Positions 17,540 through 25,959 of a stretch of 64,000 bases of DNA are shown here, piece by piece. Both the position numbers and the translations under genes were made by a program. Each line of letters opens with the position of its first letter. The first letter of the stretch is position 1. The stretch lies in NCBI RefSeq assembly GCF_004345245.1, contig NZ_SLUQ01000007.1, forward strand, positions 434,001 through 498,000. The letters are read 5' to 3'. Source of the stretch: Rhizobium sp. BK251 (GTDB taxonomy: Bacteria > Pseudomonadota > Alphaproteobacteria > Rhizobiales > Rhizobiaceae). Under the pieces are notes generated by a model. It saw only the letters and a program-made list of their open reading frames with translations. It ran no database searches and had not been told where the DNA came from.

Positions 17540-18457
17540 TCACTGTGTGGTGATGCTTCGCCGGAAGGCGCCGGGCGTCATTCCGACGGCCCGCTTGAAA
17601 ACGCGGTTGAAGGATGCCTCGGACTCGTAGCCGATATTGGCCGAAATTGCTGAAAGCGAATGTTGGCCGCTTTGAAGCATCTGAATTGCCTTGTGGATGC
17701 GCCAGCGCGTCAGGTACTCGAGCGGCGCCTCGCCGACTACGTTCTTGAACCTCGCGGCGAAGGCCGAGCGCGACATTCCTGCCAGCCTGGCAAGCGACTC
17801 GACCGTCCAGCCCTCATCGAGGCTCGCATGCATGGAGCAGATGACCGGGCCGAGATGGCGATCGGATATGGCGGCGAGCCAGCTCCTGGTCGCGGTTGGC
17901 GTCTGGCTGGCATGGGCGCGGATCGCGTGGACGAAGAGCAATTCGAAGAGGCGGCCGATCACGGCGTCCGAACCGATCATGGCATCCTCTGTCTCGGCCG
18001 CGAGCAATTCGAGTACCGATTGAAAGGCCAGCGTCCTCGCTTGCTCAGACTTGAGATGCAGGAATTTCGGAAGCGCCTCCAGAAGGGGCCTTACCGGCTC
18101 TGCATTGACCTGGAAAAAGCCGCTGATGCAGGTGGTGAGGGCGCCGCCGCCGCCAACGTCGATGCGGCTACCGACCCGCATTTTCTCGACCACCATGCAG
18201 TCTATCGCCGCCGACCTCAGGTCGTCGAAGATCGAATAGGGTTCGGCATCGAACATGATGAAGACGTCGCCGGCTCTCAGGGGCACCGGTGCTGGTTGGC
18301 TGGCGGTGGTGAGGACGGCGGCGCCCCTCATCACGTAGACGAACTTCACCACCGGCTCGCCCGCCGAGGCAAAGCCCCAGGGCGCGGTCGCCTCGACCCG
18401 ATAGAAGGTTGCCTTCTCGACGCGCATGGCCGCCAGGATTTCTGTAATCGGGTCCAC
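17540..18457 (-). CDS. AraC-family transcriptional regulator with cupin domain
   Basis: 305 residues. The N-terminal half (about 1-190) is the cupin-type sensor found in AraC regulators of oxidoreductase genes (VKFVYVMRGAAVLT, RAGDVFIMFDAEPYSIFDD). The C-terminal DNA-binding domain has two helix-turn-helices, with the family line SLSAISANIGYESEASFNRVFKRAVGMTPGAFR split over the second. It is divergent from the Gfo/Idh/MocA gene with a 98-bp gap to the small coupled frame, and probably controls that transcript. Confidence 0.9.
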   Translation of the reverse strand: MDPITEILAAMRVEKATFYRVEATAPWGFASAGEPVVKFVYVMRGAAVLTTASQPAPVPLRAGDVFIMFDAEPYSIFDDLRSAAIDCMVVEKMRVGSRIDVGGGGALTTCISGFFQVNAEPVRPLLEALPKFLHLKSEQARTLAFQSVLELLAAETEDAMIGSDAVIGRLFELLFVHAIRAHASQTPTATRSWLAAISDRHLGPVICSMHASLDEGWTVESLARLAGMSRSAFAARFKNVVGEAPLEYLTRWRIHKAIQMLQSGQHSLSAISANIGYESEASFNRVFKRAVGMTPGAFRRSITTQ

Positions 18458-18555
18458 ATCAGCCCCCAGAATTGGACGATCGGGTAATTATCATAGACGA
18501 AATGAACTGAAGTGTCTCCGATCTCCGCACTAGATAGGGGGTGAAAGGAGATGCG

Positions 18556-18660
18556 ATGCAACAGTCAGTCCGCTTTGCCGACAAAGACGACCGGGTGAAT
18601 GAACCGATGGAGTTGCGGCGCACGCTCCTTGAATTTCAGCCCAAGGAGCAGACCGCATGA
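18556..18660 (+). CDS. Small upstream coupled ORF (34 aa)
   Basis: ATG 18556 is preceded by AAGGAG and encodes MQQSVRFADKDDRVNEPMEL followed by 14 more residues, ending in a TGA that overlaps the next gene's ATG (ATGA at 18657-18660). The arrangement suggests a translated leader coupled to the Gal80-like gene. No family is recognised. The ribosome-binding site and overlap are the only support. Confidence 0.45.
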   Translation: MQQSVRFADKDDRVNEPMELRRTLLEFQPKEQTA

Positions 18661-19745
18661 ACAGCAGCAAGATCAGAGTTGGCATTGTAGGCGTCCACCC
18701 CGAAAAGGGATGGGCCACCATCGCGCATATCCCCGCATTGAAGCTCGTGCCGGATTTCGAAATCACCGCTGTCAGCCACTACGATCCGGCGGTCGCCAGG
18801 GCTGCGGCAGCGAAATTCAGCGTCCCGAACGCCTATGGAACCACGCAGGAGTTGGTCCGGGATCCGCAGGTCGATCTCGTCGTCATCTCGGTCAAGGTCA
18901 TGCGCCACCGGGAACTGGTCGAGGAGGCGCTAGGGGCCGGCAAGTCGGTCTACTGCGAATGGCCGCTTGCCATCAATCTCGATCAGGCGATCGCGATGGC
19001 CAGGCTGGCGCACGCAAAGGGGGTGCACGCGGCGATAGGCCTTCAGACGCGGGCCACTCCGGTGATCAATTACATTCGCGATCTCATCAAGGACGGCTAT
19101 GTCGGGGATGTGCTTTCGACGACGCTGGTCGGCTCAGGAATCTCCTGGGGCGGAGAGATGCCCGAAAGTTTCCTCTACACCCTGGATCCGCGCAATGGCG
19201 CCGGCATGCTCCAGATTCCCTTTGCTCATTCCCTGGATGCCGTCCTCCACGGCCTCGACACCCGCCTGGCGACGGTGGCCGCCAACTTCGCCAGCAGCCG
19301 CAAGACGACGCGGATCGTCGAGACAGGGCAGGATGTGCTGATGGGGACCCCTGACCAGGTCGCTGTCTCCGGCACGCTGCAGAACGGTGCGTTCATAAAC
19401 GCCCATTTTCGTGGTGGACTGTCGCGCGCTACCAATTTCCATTGGGAGATAAACGGCAGCAGCGGCGACCTTCTGCTGACGACCCCGGTCGGCTATACCG
19501 GCGCCGGCGGATTCCGCCTCCAGGGCGCGCGGCAAGGCGAGACGCTGCATGATCTTGAGGTGCCGAAGACCTACGAGAACGGTTTCGAGCCCGGCCTTAC
19601 GCAGAGCATGGCGCTCAGCTATCAGAGGCTCGCTGCCGATATGCGATCAGGCAGCCATCTGGGCCCGACTTTCGACGATGCGGTGGAGCTTCATCGAACG
19701 ATCTCGCTAATAGAAGACAGCCGCGGACCGGTCCGTGCTCTTTGA
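18657..19745 (+). CDS. Gfo/Idh/MocA-family protein, Gal80-like
   Basis: 362 residues. An N-terminal Rossmann domain (KIRVGIVGVHPEKGWA at 5-20) is followed by the dehydrogenase C-terminal sheet domain. Position 101-104 reads EWPL where most family dehydrogenases have EKP; the lysine is the usual catalytic residue. EWPL is what fungal Gal80 and its relatives carry, so this protein may bind NAD(P) and a sugar without being a normal dehydrogenase. Transcribed divergently from an AraC regulator. Activity is uncertain. Confidence 0.85.
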   Translation: MNSSKIRVGIVGVHPEKGWATIAHIPALKLVPDFEITAVSHYDPAVARAAAAKFSVPNAYGTTQELVRDPQVDLVVISVKVMRHRELVEEALGAGKSVYCEWPLAINLDQAIAMARLAHAKGVHAAIGLQTRATPVINYIRDLIKDGYVGDVLSTTLVGSGISWGGEMPESFLYTLDPRNGAGMLQIPFAHSLDAVLHGLDTRLATVAANFASSRKTTRIVETGQDVLMGTPDQVAVSGTLQNGAFINAHFRGGLSRATNFHWEINGSSGDLLLTTPVGYTGAGGFRLQGARQGETLHDLEVPKTYENGFEPGLTQSMALSYQRLAADMRSGSHLGPTFDDAVELHRTISLIEDSRGPVRAL

Positions 19746-19857
19746 TGCGCGCGAGTTTCCCGCCAACGGACTTCCAAGCTTCTGCTTGTCCCGTGAGCGA
19801 AGGTGGACGGTGCTCTGAAATATTTACAATCTCTAAATTACGCCTACACTTTCGCTC

Positions 19858-20196
19858 ATGGACGACGGACATCTGTGCAGCAGGGGGAAGGTGAGGCTCG
19901 CACTCGCAATTGCGTGCGCGGCAGCCGCCTTTCCTGTCGCCGCGGATCCTGATTGCACCTGCACCAATCGGGACGGCGGCGAATTCCACGTCGGCCAGGT
20001 GACTTGCCTGGACGTCGATGGCAAGCGCTATCTGGCTCGCTGCGAAATGGTCCTGAACGTTACATCCTGGAAGAAGGTGGGCAGCGAGTGCCCGACCGCA
20101 GCCGCCGGATCGCTGCTGCACAAGGTGACGGACGAACGGCAGGAGGAAGAGCCCGGCGCGGCGATCACCGATCTTGTTGCTGGGGCACTGCAATGA
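19858..20196 (+). CDS. Small exported cysteine-containing protein
   Basis: 112 residues. A signal peptide (LALAIACAAAAFPVAA, cleavage before DPDCTC) precedes a mature part with a CTC motif and further cysteines (VTCLDV, ARCEMV, SECP) that could form disulfides in the periplasm. I know no function. An alternative start is GTG at 19891, which would leave only the hydrophobic part of the signal. It stands alone. Confidence 0.6.
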   Translation: MDDGHLCSRGKVRLALAIACAAAAFPVAADPDCTCTNRDGGEFHVGQVTCLDVDGKRYLARCEMVLNVTSWKKVGSECPTAAAGSLLHKVTDERQEEEPGAAITDLVAGALQ

Positions 20197-20284
20197 GGGT
20201 GAGGGGATGAATGCGCCTCTCGGCGGGCCTCACCTCGTCGAATGCACGGTCTCCGCACGGCTTGCGATGACCGCCCAGCGATGA

Positions 20285-20488
20285 TCAGGCGCGGGGATAG
20301 AGGCCGCGTACGCTGGAGAGGTAGAAATTCCCGGGAGAATCCGCCGCGACAAGCTTCTTGACGATCGTGTGCGGAACGTTGAGCAGATGGCGGGTTTCGC
20401 CGTTGCGGAAGTGGATATCCAGCTTCTCCTGCACGCGGTCATATTCGATTGCGGTAATGATTCTCGATTTTACAGGCACGCGTTTCAC
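20285..20488 (-). CDS. KTSC-domain protein
   Basis: About 67 residues from GTG 20488 (GGGGAC upstream). The sequence SRIITAIEYDRVQEKLDIHF, then NGETRHLLNVP, then AADSPGNFYLSSVRGLYP follows the KTSC domain pattern, named after lysyl-tRNA synthetase C-terminal relatives. Such stand-alone KTSC proteins are common and may bind nucleic acid. The usual KTSC cysteine/serine end is partly changed. It follows rlmB on the same strand, beyond the terminator. Confidence 0.7.
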   Translation of the reverse strand: MKRVPVKSRIITAIEYDRVQEKLDIHFRNGETRHLLNVPHTIVKKLVAADSPGNFYLSSVRGLYPRA

Positions 20489-20648
20489 GGTAGTCCCCGT
20501 CTGTGGCGGTTGGTTGCCCGAACATGCCGCAAAAGGTCGAAGATAGCGTAAACCGAAAAGTTGCAATTTTCTCGAATTTCCCGAAATCGGACTCCTGCCC
20601 GTCGTCCGACGGTTCAGGGCGGCTGTGGAATATATCGAGATAGGGCGC

Positions 20649-20680
20649 AAAACCGGGCCGGCGAGAAAATGGCGGCCCGG
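20649..20680 (-). terminator. Rho-independent terminator of rlmB
   Basis: On the minus strand, CCGGGCC (20680-20674) pairs with GGCCCGG (20659-20653) over a 14-nt loop and is followed by TTTT. It begins 18 bp after the rlmB stop. The perfect GC stem and T run fit an intrinsic terminator. Confidence 0.7.
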
Positions 20681-20697
20681 CCCGTATCCACGCGTCA

Positions 20698-21591
20698 TCA
20701 GCGCTTCAGATGAAGCCTTGCCGCATACATGGCGATCGCCGCCGCGTTCGACACGTTGAGGGACTTGATCTGTCCCGGCATGTCGAGGCGGGCAAGTGCG
20801 TTAACCGTCTCGCGGGTCTTCTGGCGCAGACCCTTGCCCTCGGAGCCCAGCACGAGGGCGATCCTTTCGCCCGAAAAAGTGCCTTCGATCGGCTCCGGCC
20901 CTTCCGAATCGAGGCCGATCGTGAAGAAGCCGAGCCGATGCAGTTCGCCGAGCGCGTCGGAAAGATTGGTGATCTGTATATAAGGAATGAGTTCCAGCGC
21001 GCCCGAGGCGGATTTCGCGAGGACGCCCGATTCGGTCGGGCTGTGCCGCATAGTGGTGATCACCGCGCCGGCGTCGAAGGCGACAGCCGAGCGCATGACG
21101 GCGCCGACATTGTGCGGATCGGTTACCTGGTCGAGGACGAGGAGGAGAGGGCTGTCCTTCAGCGCTTCGAGGCGCCGGACCGGCAGCGGCCGCGTCTCCA
21201 GCATCACGCCCTGATGGATCGCCTCCGGGCCGAGTACCTTGTCGATCTCCTGCGGCGAGACGATTTCCACGGGAATTCCGAGCGTGGCCGGATCGACCTC
21301 CAGGCGCGCAAGCGCATTCTGCGTGACCGATAGCTTCACGTTCTGCCGCTCGGCATTGTCGAGCGCGGCGCGCACCGTATGCAGGCCATAAAGAAAGACC
21401 TGGTCGGGCGCAAGGGACGGGGGCTTCCAGTCGCCGGCGCCGCCGTGCCTGCGCTTCTGCGGGGCGGGCGTGGGAATTTCGCCGCGCTCGCGCTTGGCGT
21501 CGCGGTGCGCGCGCCTCAGCGTAGCGTAATGCGTGTCCTGAGGGGATTTGCCTGTTGCGGACTTGCCGCCGGATTTGTTGTCTTTGCTCAT
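20698..21591 (-). CDS. rlmB: 23S rRNA (guanosine-2'-O-)-methyltransferase RlmB
   Basis: 297 residues, SpoU/TrmH family. After a basic N-terminal tail of about 60 residues comes the substrate-binding domain (FLYGLHTVRAAL), then the knotted SAM domain with motif 1 LLLVLDQVTDPHNVGAVMRSA, motif 2 ALVLGSEGKGLR and motif 3 LNVSNAAAIAMY. It methylates G2251 of 23S rRNA (Escherichia coli numbering). It is upstream of and divergent from tRNA-Tyr and tRNA-Gly. Confidence 0.93.
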   Translation of the reverse strand: MSKDNKSGGKSATGKSPQDTHYATLRRAHRDAKRERGEIPTPAPQKRRHGGAGDWKPPSLAPDQVFLYGLHTVRAALDNAERQNVKLSVTQNALARLEVDPATLGIPVEIVSPQEIDKVLGPEAIHQGVMLETRPLPVRRLEALKDSPLLLVLDQVTDPHNVGAVMRSAVAFDAGAVITTMRHSPTESGVLAKSASGALELIPYIQITNLSDALGELHRLGFFTIGLDSEGPEPIEGTFSGERIALVLGSEGKGLRQKTRETVNALARLDMPGQIKSLNVSNAAAIAMYAARLHLKR

Positions 21592-21791
21592 GCGGCTTTA
21601 TAGCGGCGGCACTTGATCGCGCATAGGGTTTCTTTCATGCCCGGCTGTTTCGACGGCGATGAAATTTTTCGTTCTTTTTCCATTGTCTTCGTGTTGACAT
21701 GCGGAAATGCTCCGGTCATATACGCGGCGCAGATCGGGGGCGGCAACGCTTCCTGTCTGACGAGCTTGGTCGCAAGATCCAGATGGAATCT

Positions 21792-21876
21792 GGAGGGATG
21801 CCCGAGTGGTTAAAGGGGACGGACTGTAAATCCGTTGGCTCAGCCTACGTTGGTTCAAATCCAACTCCCTCCACCA
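21792..21876 (+). tRNA. tRNA-Tyr (GTA)
   Basis: 85 nt with encoded CCA. The 7-bp acceptor stem is GGAGGGA/TCCCTCC, the anticodon loop CTGTAAA gives GTA, a long variable arm is present as expected of class II tRNA-Tyr, and the T arm carries GGTTCAAATCC. Confidence 0.97.
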
Positions 21877-21901
21877 TTCCGTCTCATGGATCTGACCACC
21901 C

Positions 21902-21975
21902 GCGGGTATAGCTCAATGGTAGAGCAGCAGCCTTCCAAGCTGAATACGCGGGTTCGATTCCCGCTACCCGCTCCA
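21902..21975 (+). tRNA. tRNA-Gly (TCC), probable prophage attachment site
   Basis: 74 nt with encoded CCA. The acceptor stem is GCGGGTA/TACCCGC, the anticodon loop CTTCCAA gives TCC, and the T loop is GTTCGATTC. A phage integrase gene begins reading toward it only 49 bp away. The 3' part of this tRNA is therefore the likely attL core; the matching copy at the other prophage end lies outside the window. Confidence 0.95.
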
Positions 21976-22024
21976 AGACTTTCAACCACTTAGCTATGCC
22001 CCGTGTCACTCGTGTCATGGCGTG

Positions 22025-23194
22025 TCAGTCAGCCTTCTTCCGGTTGCCGGCTCTCGCCTCGGCAATCTTCCGGCTCGACTCGAGTCCGTCTCCACGGCTA
22101 TAGCGACGCGTCGTTTTCGTCGTGGTGTGGGTTGCCAGATCACGGGCAGCCTCAAGAGAGCCTGTCGCCTCCACCGTTTCCGATACCGCACCGGCCCGCG
22201 AATCCATCGACCAGACGTTTGATGGAACCCCGGCCGCATCCCGCACCTTGCGGAATTTCTCCGTGTATCGGTTCTCCCAGTATGGTTTCCCGTGGTCTTC
22301 GTCGATGACGACAGGACCGATATCCGGGATTTTGTAGGCCTTCATCGCCTCCACGACGAGCGGCATGCTGCCCAGATCGCGCGCCACCTTTGCGCCGGTC
22401 TTGCTCGTCTTGATCGAGAGAATCATATCTTTCGATACATCCCGAGGCGACATAAGCCCCGTCCAGCGGAACTCCCCACCTTCCGGCACTGGCGCCCACT
22501 CCCCAATCACGTCTATCCGCCGCAACGCGGTTTCGAACTTCACGGCCTCCACAAAGCCGATCGAAGGGCATTTCAGCTCGGCGCTCTTCCTCACGATTGC
22601 CAGGCATTGGTCGTAGGTCATCGCGACCGTGCGAGGTGCTGGCTGCTCGAAGCGCATGTAGGATAAGATTTCCCGCGCCGTAGAACACCCAAGGAGACGT
22701 TCTCCAGCCCCGTAGCTGATAACCACCCTCAGGAGCTTGATCGCGCCTGACGCCCTTCTGTGGCCTTTCTTGCGCCAGTCTGCATACCAGCGCTTGAAGT
22801 CCGATGCGACGAGGTGATCTATCCGGCGCTTTCCGACGCTCTTCTCAAGCACCCGAAGGCTCGGTTCGTAGTCACGGATGCGGGTGGAGTGCTTGACGCT
22901 GTGGAGCGAACTCGTCGTGTCGTGTCGATAAAGGTCTATGAGCGACTTTATCGTTCCGTCGAACGTACGGGGAGCCGTCAACTGTCGAAGCTCATCCCTT
23001 AATTGCGCTGTCAGGCGCTGGCACTCTGCCTTGATCTCCTCGTCGGTGCTGCCGTCGGGGAGCCTTATCGTGGAAAGGCTCGGTGATGAGCCCTTCACCG
23101 CTCTGCGCGGGTTCCAATAATGGGCGACCGTCCCGTCCTTGTTCGGACGGTATTGGTAGCCGGGTCGGTCAGTCCTCAAAGTTCTCTTCTCCAT
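22025..23194 (-). CDS. Phage tyrosine-recombinase integrase
   Basis: 389 residues. The N-terminal half carries a SAM-like core-binding domain (FDGTIKSLIDLYRHD). The catalytic half has the first arginine in KFETALRRIDV, the C-terminal box SMDSRAGAVSE, and the tyrosine in TTRRYSRG. In the box the position of the usual HxxR histidine is changed, as in other rhizobial phage integrases of this type. Start at 23194 gives MEKRTLRTDRPGY. The gene ends 49 bp from tRNA-Gly and reads toward it, the standard layout for tRNA-targeting integrases. Confidence 0.92.
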   Translation of the reverse strand: MEKRTLRTDRPGYQYRPNKDGTVAHYWNPRRAVKGSSPSLSTIRLPDGSTDEEIKAECQRLTAQLRDELRQLTAPRTFDGTIKSLIDLYRHDTTSSLHSVKHSTRIRDYEPSLRVLEKSVGKRRIDHLVASDFKRWYADWRKKGHRRASGAIKLLRVVISYGAGERLLGCSTAREILSYMRFEQPAPRTVAMTYDQCLAIVRKSAELKCPSIGFVEAVKFETALRRIDVIGEWAPVPEGGEFRWTGLMSPRDVSKDMILSIKTSKTGAKVARDLGSMPLVVEAMKAYKIPDIGPVVIDEDHGKPYWENRYTEKFRKVRDAAGVPSNVWSMDSRAGAVSETVEATGSLEAARDLATHTTTKTTRRYSRGDGLESSRKIAEARAGNRKKAD

Positions 23195-23384
23195 CTGGGG
23201 CGAGATTGCCCACAGGGAGGATGCGCGACCGGCCGGCGCCCGCGTCAACCGGATCTGCCTTGTGGATATCGGGGATAGCGGTAACAACTAGCGTACGGAT
23301 GTCGATTTGCACGGCCATGCCCTGACTCTTGGCTGCGCGGAAGATCCGTTCCATGTCTGCTTGGCGGAATGCGGCTCTGGTCAT
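23169..23384 (-). CDS. Small protein coupled to the integrase
   Basis: 71 residues, MTRAAFRQADMERIFRAAKS followed by a short strand-rich part (VQIDIRTLVVTAIPDI) and a polar tail. It overlaps the integrase start by 26 bp. Its position just upstream of the integrase is where an excisionase often lies, but no clear helix-turn-helix is visible. I cannot assign a function. Confidence 0.7.
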   Translation of the reverse strand: MTRAAFRQADMERIFRAAKSQGMAVQIDIRTLVVTAIPDIHKADPVDAGAGRSRILPVGNLAPDGEENFED

Positions 23385-23962
23385 TTGCCGCCCCTTTCCT
23401 TCATCGCCTGATCCCTGGCGACGTTGAGCCGGGACATGGCCGTGTCATTGCCGCCGGCATCCGAATGCGTTGTACGGGCCTTGTCGCGATATGCAGCCTT
23501 GATCTGGTCAATGGTGGCGTCACGCGGGACGTTCAGAACATCCGACCAGTGCGCCCCATCGTAGGACGGCAGAGCGGTGAAGGCGGAGAAGGCGCGCTCG
23601 AGCATGTCGGATGCCCCCCAACGCTCGATGCCACGCATCGCCTCGATAGTCTTCTCCAAAGCCCGGATATTATCCTTGATTTTGTCCCACCGGTCGCACG
23701 CGAAGACGCGCTGCTTGCCCTTCCATTCGAAATAGACAGCGACGCCCTTATCAGCCGGTTCCTTCTGGCTGGCATATGGCAGACCATCACGTCGAAGCTC
23801 GATATCTGTCGAAAGAACGGCATATCGTCCGCCGAGTAATCTGATCTGTTCGATCAGCCCATCACGTGCTGCGGCGAAAGAGACGTCGAAGCGCGATGAC
23901 TTCGGATGTGTCGTGCGAGGCCACCCGGCCGGCCATGCCAATGGAAATGCAGTGGCTGTCAT
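23381..23962 (-). CDS. Phage J-domain-like protein with altered HPD motif
   Basis: 193 residues. The C-terminal 60 residues (HWSDVLNVPRDATIDQIKAA, then YRDKARTTHSDAGG) have the helix pattern of a DnaJ J-domain, but the HPD tripeptide that stimulates DnaK is HSD here. The N-terminal 130 residues (SRFDVSFAAARDGLIEQIRL) are of unknown fold. Proteins of this build are frequent in rhizobial phages; the DnaK link is uncertain given the missing proline. ATGA overlap with the next gene. Confidence 0.75.
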   Translation of the reverse strand: MTATAFPLAWPAGWPRTTHPKSSRFDVSFAAARDGLIEQIRLLGGRYAVLSTDIELRRDGLPYASQKEPADKGVAVYFEWKGKQRVFACDRWDKIKDNIRALEKTIEAMRGIERWGASDMLERAFSAFTALPSYDGAHWSDVLNVPRDATIDQIKAAYRDKARTTHSDAGGNDTAMSRLNVARDQAMKERGGK

Positions 23963-24333
23963 TCCCGCCCCTCCATAGCCTTCTCGCCGTCCGGAAGGAT
24001 CACCTCAGCAGTCACACGGAGGCGGGTCCCAGGGGGGAAATCGGTTGCGAATGCCTTGAAACCCGGGCCGTGAGCAAAGCCGCTGGACGCACTTTCCTTG
24101 CCCCAATACAAGCCGTGAGGTTGTTCAAAGACCGTCATCTCGTCCACGATCTTGATATTGTCTAGAGAGAGCACGGAGTCCGGTTGCGAATGCCGCACGC
24201 ACCTGTACTGGCCATTGCCGTATCGCCTATCAAGATCGATATAGTGTTGGCGATTGTCAGCCTCGTACCTTGCGTATTCCTCGCAACCTGGATGTCCGCA
24301 TTTGAAGCGGGCGATAGACGGGCGGCGGCTCAT
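23959..24333 (-). CDS. Phage hypothetical protein, possible zinc binder
   Basis: 124 residues. The N-terminal part has C and H residues spaced as a small zinc site (FKCGHPGCEEYARY ... YRCVRHSQ). The rest contains TRLRVTAEVILPDGEKAM. No family recognised. It is overlapped by four bases at both ends (ATGA), as are most genes of this leftward operon. Confidence 0.6.
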   Translation of the reverse strand: MSRRPSIARFKCGHPGCEEYARYEADNRQHYIDLDRRYGNGQYRCVRHSQPDSVLSLDNIKIVDEMTVFEQPHGLYWGKESASSGFAHGPGFKAFATDFPPGTRLRVTAEVILPDGEKAMEGRE

Positions 24334-24662
24334 TCCCCACCCCCATTGATAGCCTTCTCAATCTCCTCGCAAGCCTTGAGTTCACCGATCTGGTAGTCGG
24401 AACGGAAGTGTCCGGTGGCTATGCGGTCGCGGATGTAGGCGATGGCGGATTGGACGGATTTCACAACGCCGTCGTAGTCGTCAACGGCGGCGGTGAGCAG
24501 TTCGTCGGATATGCGCTTGTCGCCGTCGTTTAAGATGAGAAAATCCGCGATCTTGAAACTTGCTGGACCGACGCCATTAATCTCGAAATCGGCGTCAACC
24601 CACAGTTCATCGCCAATGATGCCTTGAATGACGTAGGCGAGATTGCTCCTCAGGTCGTCCAT
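24330..24662 (-). CDS. Phage hypothetical protein
   Basis: 110 residues, MDDLRSNLAYVIQGIIGDEL onward, acidic, with alternating strands and a C-terminal helix (IGELKACEEIEKAING). A longer upstream frame is open, but ATG 24662 fits the preceding gene's end (24664). I do not recognise it. Confidence 0.6.
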   Translation of the reverse strand: MDDLRSNLAYVIQGIIGDELWVDADFEINGVGPASFKIADFLILNDGDKRISDELLTAAVDDYDGVVKSVQSAIAYIRDRIATGHFRSDYQIGELKACEEIEKAINGGGE

Positions 24663-24663
24663 C

Positions 24664-25119
24664 TCACGCCTCCCCGATAGCTGAGAGGGCGGGGAGAACG
24701 TAGAGAGGACGCGTGACGATTTGATACTTATCCGGGCTTCGCTTTGCCAGTGCGTCCCACCCGGCGCGGTCGCCGTACCCTTCAGGATACCAACTTGTGC
24801 ACTGGCTCCCATTCTCATGAGCGCACCACTGTTGTATCTCCGGCTTAGCATCCCGCAGCGCAGCCTCCGCCTTCTCTGCTCTGGCGGTGAGGGAGGTGAT
24901 CTGATTGGTAAACGCATATTCAAGCTTGCACGCCGGGTCCTCGTCGTCGTGGTAGCAACGATCGGAATTGGCCTCAGCCAGTTTAGCGGAAAGGTCCTGG
25001 ATTGCGTCTGCCGCTTCGGCACGTTGCTGGTTAAGCGCCTCGAATAGGTCGGATGAGTTGCGGAACATGGACATCGTCAGGAGTTCCCGCAGCCGGCGGC
25101 ACAGTTCAGCGTAGCTCAT
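24664..25119 (-). CDS. Phage hypothetical coiled-coil protein
   Basis: 151 residues. Two helical stretches with heptad character (DLFEALNQQRAEAADAIQDL, then SLTARAEKAEAALRDAKPEI) surround a CYHDDEDPAC segment. The C-terminal part ends in PLYVLPALSAIGEA, a sequence common at the end of phage accessory proteins of this sort. Function unknown. The start overlaps the next gene by 14 bp. Confidence 0.6.
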   Translation of the reverse strand: MSYAELCRRLRELLTMSMFRNSSDLFEALNQQRAEAADAIQDLSAKLAEANSDRCYHDDEDPACKLEYAFTNQITSLTARAEKAEAALRDAKPEIQQWCAHENGSQCTSWYPEGYGDRAGWDALAKRSPDKYQIVTRPLYVLPALSAIGEA

Positions 25120-25813
25120 GGGAGGGTCCTTTCAGGGCGGCGGTCAGCGATCCGTTGTTGGTGTAGAGGCGCTCTGCCCAATCGCCCTCCAAGGGGTTGA
25201 AGCCAACCAGAGCCCCATCGCAGACAATTGCCCGTGTTGTCCGTATCGCCTCCCGCAACCGCTCCACCTCATCACCATTGCTGGGGTGTGGGTGGGTGAG
25301 GGTGCGCGGGTAGAGTCCGGCGATCATGTTGTCGATTTGTGTTAGAAGCCCGACGAGATCGCCAGACAGAGGGCGCCATTGCGTTACTTCGCTGTAGTGC
25401 GTTTCGTGTATGGCAACGGCCAAGTTCTCCGCATAGCGCATTGCCTCTTCCAACCGCCCCGCCGTGGCGGTGTCGGTGGGGGTCGGGGATATCCGTTCCC
25501 CGCGCTGCTGGAGCATCATGGCGAGATTGCCAACATCAACGGGATCGCCTTTATCGACGTGTTCACGCAGCAGGAAAGACAGGAACTCTGCACTGCATTC
25601 GTCCTTGTTTTCCCACCCGCCGCGACCTTCAGCCCGCTTCTTGGCAAGCTTCGCCTTCATGGCAGCAGCGAACCGGTCTACAGCTTCATCGTCTGGATGT
25701 GCTGTCTCTGGCGTCTTGTTGTGGAATGTGAGGCCGGAGGTATGTTGCGGCAACGGGATACCACTGCACGGAACATCGCCGCAGCACGGATTTGCTCTAC
25801 AATGTTGGCTCAT
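25106..25813 (-). CDS. Phage hypothetical protein
   Basis: 235 residues from ATG 25813, whose ATG overlaps the stop of the 49-residue gene before it. It begins with cysteines (MSQHCRANPCCGDVPC). A middle helical segment (DECSAEFLSFLLREHVDKGD) resembles a repeated segment of rhizobial phage accessory proteins. The C-terminus carries EVERLREAIRTTRAIVCDGA. Function unknown. Confidence 0.6.
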   Translation of the reverse strand: MSQHCRANPCCGDVPCSGIPLPQHTSGLTFHNKTPETAHPDDEAVDRFAAAMKAKLAKKRAEGRGGWENKDECSAEFLSFLLREHVDKGDPVDVGNLAMMLQQRGERISPTPTDTATAGRLEEAMRYAENLAVAIHETHYSEVTQWRPLSGDLVGLLTQIDNMIAGLYPRTLTHPHPSNGDEVERLREAIRTTRAIVCDGALVGFNPLEGDWAERLYTNNGSLTAALKGPSHELR

Positions 25814-25959
25814 CGGCCGGCCTCCAGCTTGGAGAGGAGGGCGATCGAGGAGCAGTTGCACTCGTGATCGTCGTCGCAAAGGTGGCCTGGATACCACGGT
25901 CCCGGCGTAGCGCCTTCCATCGCCTTCTCAATCTGATCTACTATTCCCTTGGCTTTCAC
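25810..25959 (-). CDS. Very short phage gene (49 aa)
   Basis: Starts at GTG 25959, which overlaps the stop of the upstream gene, and ends in a TGA overlapping the next ATG. It contains IEKAMEGATPGPWYPGHLCD followed by DDHECNCSSIALLSK. The ATPGPW motif is a hallmark of small phage and prophage proteins of unknown role. Both junctions are four-base overlaps, which supports a real gene despite its size. Confidence 0.65.
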   Translation of the reverse strand: MKAKGIVDQIEKAMEGATPGPWYPGHLCDDDHECNCSSIALLSKLEAGR

